Shown here: positions 25,187 to 32,640 of the stretch, one piece after another | Layout: each line of letters opens with the position of its first letter | Numbering within the stretch: the stretch's first letter is position 1 | NCBI GenBank assembly: GCA_963846715.1 | Contig: CAWJXA010000004.1 | Span: 186,001-250,000 of the forward strand | DNA length: 64,000 bases | Reading direction: 5' to 3' | Source: Bog-257 sp963846715 | GTDB lineage: Bacteria > Acidobacteriota > Terriglobia > Terriglobales > Acidobacteriaceae | Position numbers and translations under genes: made by a program | Notes under the pieces: generated by a model | Database searches by the model: none | What the model saw: the letters and a program-made list of their open reading frames with translations, nothing else | Told to the model about the DNA's origin: nothing

Positions 25187-28042
25187 ATGAACAAGGAACT
25201 TTATGTGTCCTCAACGCCACACGAAACCAAAGTGGCGTTGGTAGAGGACGATCAGCTCGCCGAAGTCTTTTTCGAGCGGGAAAACGAATACACCCTTGCA
25301 GGGTCAATCTACAAAGGCCGGGTCACTCGCGTGCTTCCCGGTATGCAGTCGGCTTTCGTCGATATCGGATTGGAACGCGACGCCTTCCTCTACGTCTCCG
25401 ATTTCCTCGACACCAATGAGGAAGACGAGGAAGAGTTTGGGAGCATTCCCGTGCCCCGCGCCACCATTGACGTAAGTAAGCCGTCGTCGCAGAACAGTTT
25501 TCAAGCCTTGACCTCGACTGCCGAACCTGAGGTCGAAGAGGAATCCGAGTTCGCGGTTGAAGATGTCACCGCCGAGGAGCAGTCAGCGGTCGAGGGATCC
25601 GAACCTTCGTCCAGCGAGGAGCAAGAGCCTACAGAGGGAGCGCGGCCCTGGAGGGGACGTCGACGCCGTCGTGGTGGTCGCCGTGGCCAGGGTGAGGAAC
25701 GTAACGGCCAGCCCGAGCCTAAGGCCGAAACCGTCAAGCCGGTGGAAGAAACGCCGTCTTATCACGCGGAGGCGCGGCCGGTGCAACGTCCGCGCTCCGA
25801 TTACGGGCCCCCTGCCGGCTATACGCCCATCGTTTTGCCGGGCGAGTCGATCTCGAAATATCGTCACCTGCCGCATCAGCCCACCTCTGAGCCTCAGGAC
25901 GACAACCCGCCTCAGCAGACCTCGGTCGCTCTTCCGGTTGAAGATTTCATTCCGCCGGTCGATTTGCGTTCGCACGTCAACCCTGCGGACCATGAAACCG
26001 GATCACCAGCTGATGTCGAACCCGGCTATGCTTCCCCCGAAGTAGAGCAGGTGGAGCATGCAACTCCGCGTCTCGCAGATATGTCGGCAGCGGTCGCGTA
26101 CCCGGAAGTCCCACCGACCGAGTCCCCGCGCCGTGACGATGCATATGAACGGTTGGAAGGCTCGAGCATAGCGTCTCCCGAGGTTCACGGCCAGGGCGAA
26201 GTCCCCGCGATGTCGCATACTACGGGCACCGAGGTCCTGACCGCAGCACCGCAGAATCAGACCCTGGTGCAAGGGCCACCGGCCAGATTGCATGATGCAG
26301 AATTCTCGCCGGTCAGCGACAACCAGGCGGGGGACCAGAACGAACTTGCAACTCATGAGTCGACGGCGGTCCAACTGCATGAGGCTCCTTCCAGCGCTCC
26401 TGAGGGCCGTACCCTGGAGCACGAAGTTCTGGAAGACGAGGAAATGGAATTTCATCCCGTCCCCGAGGATCTCAGCGCAATGAGCGAGGTGGCGGGCGAC
26501 GAGGAATTGGTCCTCGAGGAAGAGACCCTCGATGCCGACGAGAGCGACAATGGCCGCTGGATTCCCAAGATTGCCGACGTGGATGAAGACGAAGTCGTAG
26601 CCGCTGAGGAGCGTGGCGAACAAATCTTCGGACCCGAATCTGACGAGGAAGAGGACGAAGAGGCTGGCGACGAAGAAGAGGCCAACGGACAAGCTTCGGT
26701 ACGTGCGCCGTCGCCGACCTCGGGCTACCAGCAGCGTCAAGCTGAGCGTCCGGGGTACGATCGTCGTGGTTTTCGCGATCGCAATCGACGCGGCGGTCCG
26801 CGCCGCAACATGCGCGCCCGTCCCAATACCAATCGCAATCTCCCCCTCATCTCCGACCTGCTGAAAGAAGGGCAGGAGGTGTTGATCCAGATTGCCAAGG
26901 AGCCCATTGGCAAGAAGGGCGCCCGTATCACCAGCCATATTGCGCTGCCCGGCCGGTTCCTGGTGTACATGCCCACGGTCAATCACGTGGGGGTTTCGCG
27001 CAAGATCGCTTCCGAAGAAGAACGCCTGCGGCTGAAGCGCATCGTCACCAGTGAACGCGAAAACGGGTTGGGCGGATTCATTGTCCGCACCGCCGCCGTC
27101 AACATCAAGGAAGAAGACCTCCGCGCCGACATCCGCTTCCTCAAGCATCTGTGGGCCGAGATCAAGAGTCGCGCTGAGAACAGCAAGCCACCGGCGCTGA
27201 TCTATCACGACCTGAACCTGGTCGAACGGGTACTGCGCGATCAGGTGAACGCCGATTTCTCCCAGATCTGGGTCGATACCGAAGACGAATATGAGCGCGT
27301 GGTGCGCTTCGCCAGCCGTTTCCAGCCGTCGTTGGTGCGGCGCATCAAGCTGTACACCAAGGACACGCCTCTCTTCGAGCAGTTCGGCATTCAGGACGAG
27401 ATCAATCGCTCGCTGAAGTCCAAAGTCTGGTTGAAGAGCGGCGGACATATCGTCATCAACCAGACCGAAGCGCTGGTGGCCATCGACATCAATACCGGCA
27501 AGTATGTCGGCAAGACGCAGCGACTGGAAGACACCATCGCCAAGACCAACGTGGATGCGGTGAAGGAGATCGTACGCCAGATCCGCCTGCGCGATTTGGG
27601 CGGCATCATCGTCATCGACTTCATCGACATGGACGAGCGCAAGAATCGCCAGAAGGTGATGCAGGCGCTCGAAGAAGCCCTGCGCAACGATCGCGCCCCG
27701 TCGAAGGTACTGCAGTTCAACGATTTCGGATTGGTGGCGATTACCCGCAAACGAGTGAAGCAATCCCTGGAACGCACTCTGGGTGAGACTTGTCCTTACT
27801 GTGTGGGCGCGGGCTTTGTGAAATCGGTACCGACCGTTTGCAACGAGCTTTACATCGAGATGCGCAAGATGGCGAAGGTTCACGACAAAACCGACATCAC
27901 GCTGCGCGTTCATCCCGAAGTTGCCAAGGCCCTGAAGGCCAACAACGGCAAGCTCATCTCCGAGATGGAAGACCTGACCGGCAAGACCGTGCTGGTGAAG
28001 AGCGATCCCCTCCTGCACCAGGAGAACTTCGACATTCACTAG
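25187..28042 (+). CDS. Ribonuclease E/G with a large acidic insertion in the S1 domain
   Basis: Endoribonuclease of the RNase E/G family (rRNA maturation and mRNA decay), 951 aa. The S1 domain begins normally (GSIYKGRVTRVLPGMQSAFVDIGLERDAFLYVSDF, in two blocks, about residues 38-72). It is interrupted by about 475 residues of Glu/Asp/Pro/Ser-rich sequence with Arg-rich patches (RGRRRRRGGRRGQ near 150; RNRRGGPRRNMR near 530), then resumes at ISDLLKEGQEVLIQIAKEPIGKKGARITSHI (about 550-580). The DNase I-like core carries VAIDINTGKYVGK (about 764) and VIDFIDMDERK (about 809), which include the Mg-binding aspartates, and the Zn-link CPYC at about 869. It is therefore a complete enzyme. Start: ATG 6 bases after GGAG. 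Confidence 0.93.
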   Translation: MNKELYVSSTPHETKVALVEDDQLAEVFFERENEYTLAGSIYKGRVTRVLPGMQSAFVDIGLERDAFLYVSDFLDTNEEDEEEFGSIPVPRATIDVSKPSSQNSFQALTSTAEPEVEEESEFAVEDVTAEEQSAVEGSEPSSSEEQEPTEGARPWRGRRRRRGGRRGQGEERNGQPEPKAETVKPVEETPSYHAEARPVQRPRSDYGPPAGYTPIVLPGESISKYRHLPHQPTSEPQDDNPPQQTSVALPVEDFIPPVDLRSHVNPADHETGSPADVEPGYASPEVEQVEHATPRLADMSAAVAYPEVPPTESPRRDDAYERLEGSSIASPEVHGQGEVPAMSHTTGTEVLTAAPQNQTLVQGPPARLHDAEFSPVSDNQAGDQNELATHESTAVQLHEAPSSAPEGRTLEHEVLEDEEMEFHPVPEDLSAMSEVAGDEELVLEEETLDADESDNGRWIPKIADVDEDEVVAAEERGEQIFGPESDEEEDEEAGDEEEANGQASVRAPSPTSGYQQRQAERPGYDRRGFRDRNRRGGPRRNMRARPNTNRNLPLISDLLKEGQEVLIQIAKEPIGKKGARITSHIALPGRFLVYMPTVNHVGVSRKIASEEERLRLKRIVTSERENGLGGFIVRTAAVNIKEEDLRADIRFLKHLWAEIKSRAENSKPPALIYHDLNLVERVLRDQVNADFSQIWVDTEDEYERVVRFASRFQPSLVRRIKLYTKDTPLFEQFGIQDEINRSLKSKVWLKSGGHIVINQTEALVAIDINTGKYVGKTQRLEDTIAKTNVDAVKEIVRQIRLRDLGGIIVIDFIDMDERKNRQKVMQALEEALRNDRAPSKVLQFNDFGLVAITRKRVKQSLERTLGETCPYCVGAGFVKSVPTVCNELYIEMRKMAKVHDKTDITLRVHPEVAKALKANNGKLISEMEDLTGKTVLVKSDPLLHQENFDIH

Positions 28043-28050
28043 TTTGCCAG

Positions 28051-28257
28051 TTGTCGGTTGTCAATCGTCAGAAGACTAAGTCTGGATCTGATGAACTCCG
28101 TCCCGAGTACAAGCGCTTGGACTTCAAGAAACTGGAACGCGGCAAGTACTACGAGCGCGTCAAGGAAAGTTCGAACGTCGTGGTGCTCGACCCCGAAGTT
28201 GCCGCAGTGTTTCGAGATTCAACATCTGATTTACATGGTCGGGGTCGCGGGCAATGA
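28051..28257 (+). pseudogene. Remnant of a small antitoxin gene (DELRPEY type)
   Basis: Just after the RNase E/G gene, an open frame without ATG (only TTG at 28051) encodes DELRPEYKRLDFKKLERGKYY and NVVVLDPEVAAVFRDS. I recognise the pattern DELRPEY, RGKY, VVLDPEVAxVF as that of short bacterial antitoxin-like proteins that precede PIN- or RelE-type toxins. After VAAVFRDS the similarity stops and the frame ends in unrelated residues, exactly where the 3' end of the oppositely oriented HTH gene of the BrnT pair begins. There is no toxin downstream. This looks like a gene truncated by arrival of the BrnT module. Confidence 0.55.
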
Positions 28258-28537
28258 GTGTTAAATACGCGCGGGTAGGCTGATCCGGCTCCGCGCGTCC
28301 CTGTTCCCAATCCCGTAGCGTACCCAGAGGAATGTGATAGCGGGCCGCAAATTCCTCTTGTGTCAGCTCCAAAGCCCGGCGGATGATTTTCGTCTGCGGG
28401 GTTCGCTTCATCCGCTTGAGGTCGGTCTCGGTGAGCGGTTGTGCGTCGCGGTCGGCACGCGCGCTGCGCTCAATGGCCTCGGCGGTCATCGGCCGGGGAG
28501 GCTTAGGCGTTTTGCCGGAAGTAGTCGTCTTGCTCAT
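28160..28537 (-). CDS. HTH antitoxin of the BrnT pair (BrnA-like)
   Basis: The 125-aa DNA-binding protein has a basic Pro-rich N-terminus, LTETDLKRMKRTPQTKIIRRALELTQEEFAARYHIPLGTLRDWEQGR (in two blocks; HTH_3 with XRE-like helices, about residues 37-82), then PTRAYLTLIARDPDHV. It should repress its own operon and neutralise BrnT. Similar proteins normally end shortly after that ARDP motif; here about 20 extra residues (QMLNLETLRQLRGRAPRRSNFP, written in part) are read antisense through the remnant antitoxin gene, so the natural stop has probably been lost. The start overlaps the BrnT gene end by 35 bases. Confidence 0.8.
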   Translation of the reverse strand: MSKTTTSGKTPKPPRPMTAEAIERSARADRDAQPLTETDLKRMKRTPQTKIIRRALELTQEEFAARYHIPLGTLRDWEQGRAEPDQPTRAYLTLIARDPDHVNQMLNLETLRQLRGRAPRRSNFP

Positions 28538-28787
28538 ATTGCGTTGCTCTCCGAGCTGAAATAATACGAATCCGCTCCTCGCGTTCTGTGTAGGCTACGA
28601 ACAGCAGAACGTGGCCCTCCGCCATGCCGATAATGACAAAACGCTCCTCGCCGTAGTCTTCGCGATCGTCGTGGCGCTCAATAGCAAACGGATCTTTGAA
28701 CACCGTCGTTGCCAAATCGAAGCTCACCCCATGGGCTTCCAGATTGGCCTCGGCCTTGGCGTCGTGCCACTCAAATTTCAATTTCAT
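28503..28787 (-). CDS. brnT: BrnT-family toxin (RelE-fold RNase)
   Basis: The 94-aa protein opens KFEWHDAKAEANLEAHGVSFDLATTVFKDP and continues with DDREDYGEERFVIIGMAEGHVLLFVAYTEREERIRIISARRATQYEQDDY (in segments), the complete BrnT pattern, with the ISARRAT motif near the C-terminus. BrnT toxins cleave RNA and are neutralised by BrnA, which also represses the operon. Toxin-first gene order and the overlap with the HTH gene at 28160-28537 fit a BrnTA locus. The reading frame appears intact. Confidence 0.92.
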   Translation of the reverse strand: MKLKFEWHDAKAEANLEAHGVSFDLATTVFKDPFAIERHDDREDYGEERFVIIGMAEGHVLLFVAYTEREERIRIISARRATQYEQDDYFRQNA

Positions 28788-28900
28788 GATACTACGGGAT
28801 ACCAGTAGTCTGTCGGCTGGCGATAGAAAAAACTTGCGGTAGCGTGAGTCATTTTTCTTTGTATCTCAGTTCGCCGCTAGTTCTCCACGCTGGACGGATG

Positions 28901-28965
28901 GCCCGCCCTTTCTGCTGGACCCCTAAACATCGGGGTTCTCGCCCTCTTTTGGCGAGAGGGTGGGC
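28901..28965. repeat. Nested palindromic repeat
   Basis: An outer inverted repeat (GCCCGCCCT at 28901-28909 against AGGGTGGGC at 28957-28965) encloses two hairpins, CCCC...GGGG at 28920-28935 and CTCGCC...GGCGAG at 28938-28956. It lies in the gap between the BrnT gene and the frameshifted exported protein gene. There is no T-tract, so it reads as an intergenic repeat rather than a terminator. Confidence 0.65.
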
Positions 28966-29018
28966 ACAGAACGTGTCAGCCCCAGCAATCTACAGAGCGC
29001 TGGGCTATCCGCCTCTCC

Positions 29019-29416
29019 CTATTTACCGCAGGTCTGGCTGACCACCTTCAGCGCGGATACCTGAAAGTCGCCGTGCATCCGGGTACCGGTCTCCTTCTTT
29101 TTTCGTAAGGTTGGCTCTTTTCCTCCTGTGCGGCCGTGCGAGTGGGCAACGTGCCGGTCACAGTCACTGTCTGGCCGACGTGATCGGCGAGGGAGATATT
29201 GCCGTTGTCGTACAGCCCCCAGTGCTTGTCGCTGGTAACAAGAAAATATCCACCGGGTTCGGCACCTTTCTGTAGACAACCGGTTACGGTCTGGGCCGCC
29301 GCCATTTTCTCGTTCGCCATTTGCGCCGTGGCATAGGTTGACGCCGTAGTCATGGCGACGAATAAGAACAGGATGGTAACCATCCATGCGGAGAGTCTTG
29401 CCAGATTTCGAAACAT
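29019..29416 (-). pseudogene. Frameshifted small exported protein (DUF5818-like)
   Basis: The frame from ATG 29416 (9 bases after GGAGG) encodes a Sec signal peptide (SAWMVTILFLFVAMTTASTYATA), then TVTGCLQKGAEPGGYFLVTSD and HVGQTVTVTGTL, a pattern I associate with small Acidobacteria exported proteins (DUF5818-like). Near 29105 the frame loses the family pattern, while the next frame continues with KKKETGTRMHGDFQVSALKVVSQTC, the expected C-terminus, and stops at 29019. The shift maps to a run of six T on the plus strand (29098-29103). Either the gene is broken or one base in the run is wrong. Confidence 0.65.
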
Positions 29417-29673
29417 AGTCGAGATCCTCCTTCTACTCCATCAGCATGGCTTCTAGTTCGTCGCTAAGGATGTGATTCGCAGCACCATTGTGCGTGACTC
29501 CCGCTCTACGTGTCTCTTGACAATGCCGACACGGTTATAGAGGGGTGGCTCACCCTTTATGATCAGAACGATCATCGACTTTCATGCTGGGGCACCGCGG
29601 GCTGGCAATATCAGTCTACTTTCGAAAGACTGGGCCACCGCCCCTTTTATGTCCCCCATTGTGAAAGTCCAAC

Positions 29674-29950
29674 TCAGCGCCAGTCTTGTGCTCCGTGATA
29701 GACATGCAGGATCTCGACTGCGTCAGCTTTCAGCGAATAGACCACCACATAAGGGAGTGGGGGTAAGCGCCAGCTCCCTTGTGCCGGTACGGTGGCCGGG
29801 TCTGCCCCGGTTAGGCGAGGTTTTCAGGGACGTGACACGACGGTAGATTGTTCGCACGGTAGGTTCCGCGAGGTATGGGTAGTTCTGTTGCAGATAGTTC
29901 TTGATATTTTGTAGATCGTCGGCAGCTGGAACGGTCCAACGAATGCGCAT
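29674..29950 (-). pseudogene. ParE/RelE-type toxin gene with one-base frameshift
   Basis: The frame from ATG 29950 gives IRWTVPAADDLQNIKNYLQQNYP and TSPNRGRPGHRTGTRELAL, a standard ParE N-terminal half, but then terminates early. Deleting one base from a five-G run (29759-29763, plus strand) restores LPYVVVYSLKADAVEILHVYHGAQDW and a stop at 29674, the canonical ParE C-terminus and length. So this is a one-base insertion in an otherwise perfect toxin gene, or a sequencing error. The start overlaps the antitoxin stop by one base. Confidence 0.8.
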
Positions 29951-30174
29951 CAGGACTTGAACATAGCTTCGAGGCGAGCATCCATCTCTTCTTCCTCGAT
30001 AAATTCACCCCGCTCGGCTGCCGCTATTCCTTTTTCCACGGCGGCCAGGAAGCGGGCCTCCTCGTCGAGATAACGGGCAACAAGGTTTGTCACCAATCGT
30101 TCAGGGGCGGTCCCGGCTTTCGTCGCGACCTGCGCAAGCTTTGCTTGCTGCTCAGGCGTGAAATGTACTTCCAT
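29950..30174 (-). CDS. ParD/CopG-like antitoxin of the ParE-type pair
   Basis: The 74-aa protein reads MEVHFTPEQQAKLAQVATKAG, then LVTNLVARYLDEEARFLAAVEKGIAAAERGEFI, ending DARLEAMFKS. This is the beta-strand plus two-helix arrangement of a ribbon-helix-helix antitoxin followed by the acidic C-terminal helix that wraps ParE toxins. The gene is intact although the toxin after it is frameshifted, a state that would be harmless to the cell. Confidence 0.85.
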   Translation of the reverse strand: MEVHFTPEQQAKLAQVATKAGTAPERLVTNLVARYLDEEARFLAAVEKGIAAAERGEFIEEEEMDARLEAMFKS

Positions 30175-30228
30175 GGCCTTTCAGACTACGAAAAAAACTA
30201 GTTCGTGGCAAGTTCAACGAGTTCTGCC

Positions 30229-30690
30229 CTAGTTCTCCACGCTGGCAAACTTTTTCTCCTCCGCCGCCATGTGCAGCCGCATCATCCGCGTCAGGTCTTT
30301 GCCGTCCCTCTTCAACTCATTGACGGCACGTTCCAGGTCGGCGTTCTCACTCAGGTGGGCAATGCGGTCGCGAAAGCTTTCCAGCCGCAGTCGCATTTCG
30401 TTGTGCTGCCGCTTCATCTCGCGGGCGAAAGACGCCAGCTCCGGACTCATCCTGGCAATCGTCTCCAGCACCGTCGTCTCTTCGCGCTCGTAGTGCCGAG
30501 GGAGCCATTCCGCTATCCACTTGCCCTGGCTTGTCGCTTGATTGGCCGTCGCCAGATCGGTGAAGACCTCCGCGTAGCAGACCATCTGCTCCACAGCGGC
30601 ATCCAGCTGATCTAGCCGGGCGAGCAGCTCCTCGTGTTCCTGGTGGATGGTGACGGTTTCTTCGTGGAACTTTGGATCCAGGCTTGCCAT
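30229..30690 (-). CDS. Hemerythrin-like HHE cation-binding protein
   Basis: This 153-aa four-helix protein has His/Glu metal-ligand positions in each helix: TIHQEHEELLARLDQLD (helix 1), WIAEWLPRHYEREETTVLETI (helix 2, HxxxE), EMKRQHNEMRLRLESF (helix 3) and RMMRLHMAAEEKKFAS (helix 4, HxxxE). Proteins of this family bind a di-iron centre and are linked to oxygen, NO or iron handling, but the role here is not evident. No signal peptide is present. It follows a terminated small gene (30844-31059) on the same strand and so has its own promoter in the 150-base gap. Confidence 0.88.
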   Translation of the reverse strand: MASLDPKFHEETVTIHQEHEELLARLDQLDAAVEQMVCYAEVFTDLATANQATSQGKWIAEWLPRHYEREETTVLETIARMSPELASFAREMKRQHNEMRLRLESFRDRIAHLSENADLERAVNELKRDGKDLTRMMRLHMAAEEKKFASVEN

Positions 30691-30782
30691 CGTGCACCTC
30701 GTCAGGTTGATGGTCGTCCCGGAAGTTCGTCGCGGCAGTGATGAATGTCACTTGCCGAGGTGATGTCCCCAGCCTGTCTTCG

Positions 30783-30817
30783 CAAAAAGCGGAACCGGAG
30801 CTGTCAACTCCGGTTCC
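30783..30817 (-). terminator. Rho-independent terminator of the small gene at 30844-31059
   Basis: A perfect 10-bp stem, CTCCGGTTCC at 30808-30817 against GGAACCGGAG at 30791-30800 with a 7-base loop, is followed on the minus strand by five T's (complement of 30784-30788). It lies about 27 bases after the stop codon. Confidence 0.85.
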
Positions 30818-30843
30818 GGGGTTCCCCAGGCGTTTCCGAAGAA

Positions 30844-31059
30844 CTACTTTTTCCCCTGCACCGCCGCCAGGCATTTGCCAAACAGGTCCAGCAAGTGCTG
30901 GGCATAATCTTCAGCCTTGGAAACGGTCCCGCCCTTGAATCCCGCCTCCGGCGAGCCGGTTTTTCCGTATCCCGTGGTGACGGCGATGAATTTCATCATG
31001 TCCAGCGCGATGTCTTCATTGCGGCGCGTGATCACATTACCGACGCCGTGCTCCTCCAT
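30844..31059 (-). CDS. Small conserved hypothetical protein, 71 aa
   Basis: The sequence MEEHGVGNVITRRNEDIALDMMKFIAVTTGYGKTGSPEAGF, ending AEDYAQHLLDLFGKCLAAVQGKK, looks like a compact, mainly helical cytosolic protein with one Cys near the end. I recall near-identical short proteins in Acidobacteria without assigned function. A strong terminator follows it, which supports a real, independently transcribed gene. It lies between the XRE regulator gene and the hemerythrin gene, all on the minus strand. Confidence 0.7.
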   Translation of the reverse strand: MEEHGVGNVITRRNEDIALDMMKFIAVTTGYGKTGSPEAGFKGGTVSKAEDYAQHLLDLFGKCLAAVQGKK

Positions 31060-31128
31060 AAGTGCTGACCTCCCTCGTGCGCCGGCTTCGAACGCCGACG
31101 GGGAAGAATGATAGCAGACAGCCCGGCT

Positions 31129-31839
31129 TCACACTTCGAATGCAACGTGGCACACGCGGCCCACGATGTAGTCGGAATAACTCCGCCCGCGCTCGATACG
31201 AACCAGTTCCACTGGGTGCTGCGGATTCTGGGGCCGCAACACGAGTTGATCGCCGGAAACCGAAGCGTAACCAATGAAGCAGCGGGCTTCTACGGTGACC
31301 GCATAAACGTTGGGATGAAGCCGGCGGTAGGGTTGCAGCGAGTTGTAGTGGCGATCCAACAGCAGCGCGGCCCCGGCCGGCACTCGATCCATCACGCCAG
31401 CGGCGGCCTTGGCGTTGAGCCTGAGCAGCACGAATCGCAGCCATTCGCTGCGATTGCTGGCATCGTTGGGCTTTAGTCTTCGAAGGAACGATGTACGAAA
31501 CCTAACGCTTTCCCGCACCTGCTCCGGAGTGAAGCGGGGTAGGCGTGCGGCTTGCTCCCCGGTTACCACTGCCACGCTCTCGTATTCGGCGGCGGCCGGC
31601 AGTGAGGCACGCCGCTGTATCTCGCTGACATCCACCAGATCGAGCACGCTGATACCCAGCGTCTGCAGCAGACGGTCCATGGATTCCAGGCTCAGACCAC
31701 GCCGGGAATTGAGGAAGTTGGAAAGGTGGCCCTGCTGAAAGTCGGCCTCCTGGGACAAACCGCTTCCGGTCAGCTCCCTTCGGTCGATCCTGGCCCGGAT
31801 GTGCGCACGTAGTTTGTCCTGGAGCTCTTGAAGTGTCAT
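31129..31839 (-). CDS. XRE-like transcriptional regulator
   Basis: The protein of 236 aa starts MTLQELQDKLRAHIRARID. The N-terminal HTH reads LTGSGLSQEADFQQGHLSNFLNSRRGLSLESMDRLLQTLGISVLDLVDV (about residues 21-69, in one XRE-like five-helix unit). The C-terminal two-thirds has DRVPAGAALLLDRHYNSLQPYR, VYAVTVEARCFIGYASVSGDQLVLRPQN and RIERGRSYSDYIVGRVCHVAFEV, resembling the regulatory half of LexA/CI-like (S24) repressors, but no Ser-Lys catalytic pair is clear. The upstream reading to 31980 has a non-protein-like composition and is rejected. It is divergent from the small gene at 31980. Confidence 0.8.
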   Translation of the reverse strand: MTLQELQDKLRAHIRARIDRRELTGSGLSQEADFQQGHLSNFLNSRRGLSLESMDRLLQTLGISVLDLVDVSEIQRRASLPAAAEYESVAVVTGEQAARLPRFTPEQVRESVRFRTSFLRRLKPNDASNRSEWLRFVLLRLNAKAAAGVMDRVPAGAALLLDRHYNSLQPYRRLHPNVYAVTVEARCFIGYASVSGDQLVLRPQNPQHPVELVRIERGRSYSDYIVGRVCHVAFEV

Positions 31840-31979
31840 GATGGGTGATATTTTCTGAGAGCTATACATGTACTTTAGTAATATTCCGAAAGCAATAATT
31901 TTATTGACTGCCTTGATTCCCCTGTGCCACATTCGAAGTGTCGCCAGGTTCGGTGGTTCTGGCCGAGGTGAAGGAAGCA

Positions 31980-32198
31980 ATGACCGAGACGGAACCCAAA
32001 GTCGAGGAAAGAACGTTTGCTGAGTTACGTCGCAAGATCAGGGAGGCCGAGCTGCTGTCGGCAGCCACGGAAAAGCTCCTGCGCAACTTGCGCTTCTCGG
32101 GAAGACTCAGTGTGGTCGTGAAGAACGGATGCATTCTGAAGTCCGGGTACGAAGAGGGGTATTTCAGCCGCCGGCAAGATGAGCGGATGATACCTTGA
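31980..32198 (+). CDS. Small hypothetical protein, 72 aa
   Basis: ATG 31980 follows GAAGGA at ideal distance. The peptide reads MTETEPKVEERTFAELRRKIREAELL, then LLRNLRFSGRLSVVVKNGCILKSGYEEGYF. A charged helical N-terminus precedes a short beta-rich half. No family is recognised. It is divergently transcribed from the XRE regulator with about 140 bases between, so it is a candidate target of that regulator. Confidence 0.55.
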   Translation: MTETEPKVEERTFAELRRKIREAELLSAATEKLLRNLRFSGRLSVVVKNGCILKSGYEEGYFSRRQDERMIP

Positions 32199-32323
32199 AA
32201 CCAAATGGAAGCCGCGTGGCCAGGACGCTCGGGTTCGCACTCCGGGATGATGGCCGTCCGGCTGCGCCCGCATACCGTTTGCACGTAATTAAATAACCGA
32301 CAGCAGGTCATCGTAACTCAAAC

Positions 32324-32372
32324 GAGCCCTGTGCACAGACCCTGATTGTTATTTGGGGCTGTCGCAGGGCTC
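32324..32372 (+). other. Long hairpin upstream of the zinc-ribbon gene
   Basis: GAGCCCTG at 32324-32331 pairs with CAGGGCTC at 32365-32372, and inner segments can pair further (ACAG..CCC with GGG..CTGT). The hairpin is followed by TTCGCTTT, only weakly T-rich. It could end transcription from the gene at 31980 or act as a leader structure for the zinc-ribbon/sigma-like/kinase genes. Confidence 0.45.
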
Positions 32373-32403
32373 TTCGCTTTATGCGAAAGGAAAGTAGGAA
32401 ATC

Positions 32404-32640
32404 ATGCCGCCACTTAGCTATGAATTGAAATACTGTGAACGCTGCGGCTCGCTGGGGCTGCGCCGGGCCGCGTCTGCCGAAACGTATTGCGAGCCGTGTA
32501 GAAGGATGCTGATCAATTTCTCGCTTCTGAACCATGCCGAGCGCGCCAGTCAATTGCATCGCAAGCCAACCGGAAAATCCGTCGTTCCCATGATCGGGCC
32601 CGGGCTGCAGACTTCACTGGCGTTCGGGAGGCTGCAATGA
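32404..32640 (+). CDS. Zinc-ribbon-like small protein
   Basis: The 78-aa protein has two CxxC knuckles, YCERCGSLGLRRA and YCEPCRRML, separated by about 16 residues, typical of a small zinc ribbon that binds nucleic acid or protein. The C-terminal half is basic and unstructured-looking. The ATG follows an AGGAAA-type site. The stop overlaps the next start (ATGA), so this protein is produced together with the sigma-like protein and may partner it. Confidence 0.65.
   Translation: MPPLSYELKYCERCGSLGLRRAASAETYCEPCRRMLINFSLLNHAERASQLHRKPTGKSVVPMIGPGLQTSLAFGRLQ

Noticed and set aside
26003..28039. A 678-codon minus-strand frame antisense to the RNase E/G gene
   Set aside because: It is a shadow produced by the codon bias of the sense gene. 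The product is His/Leu-rich, without motifs.
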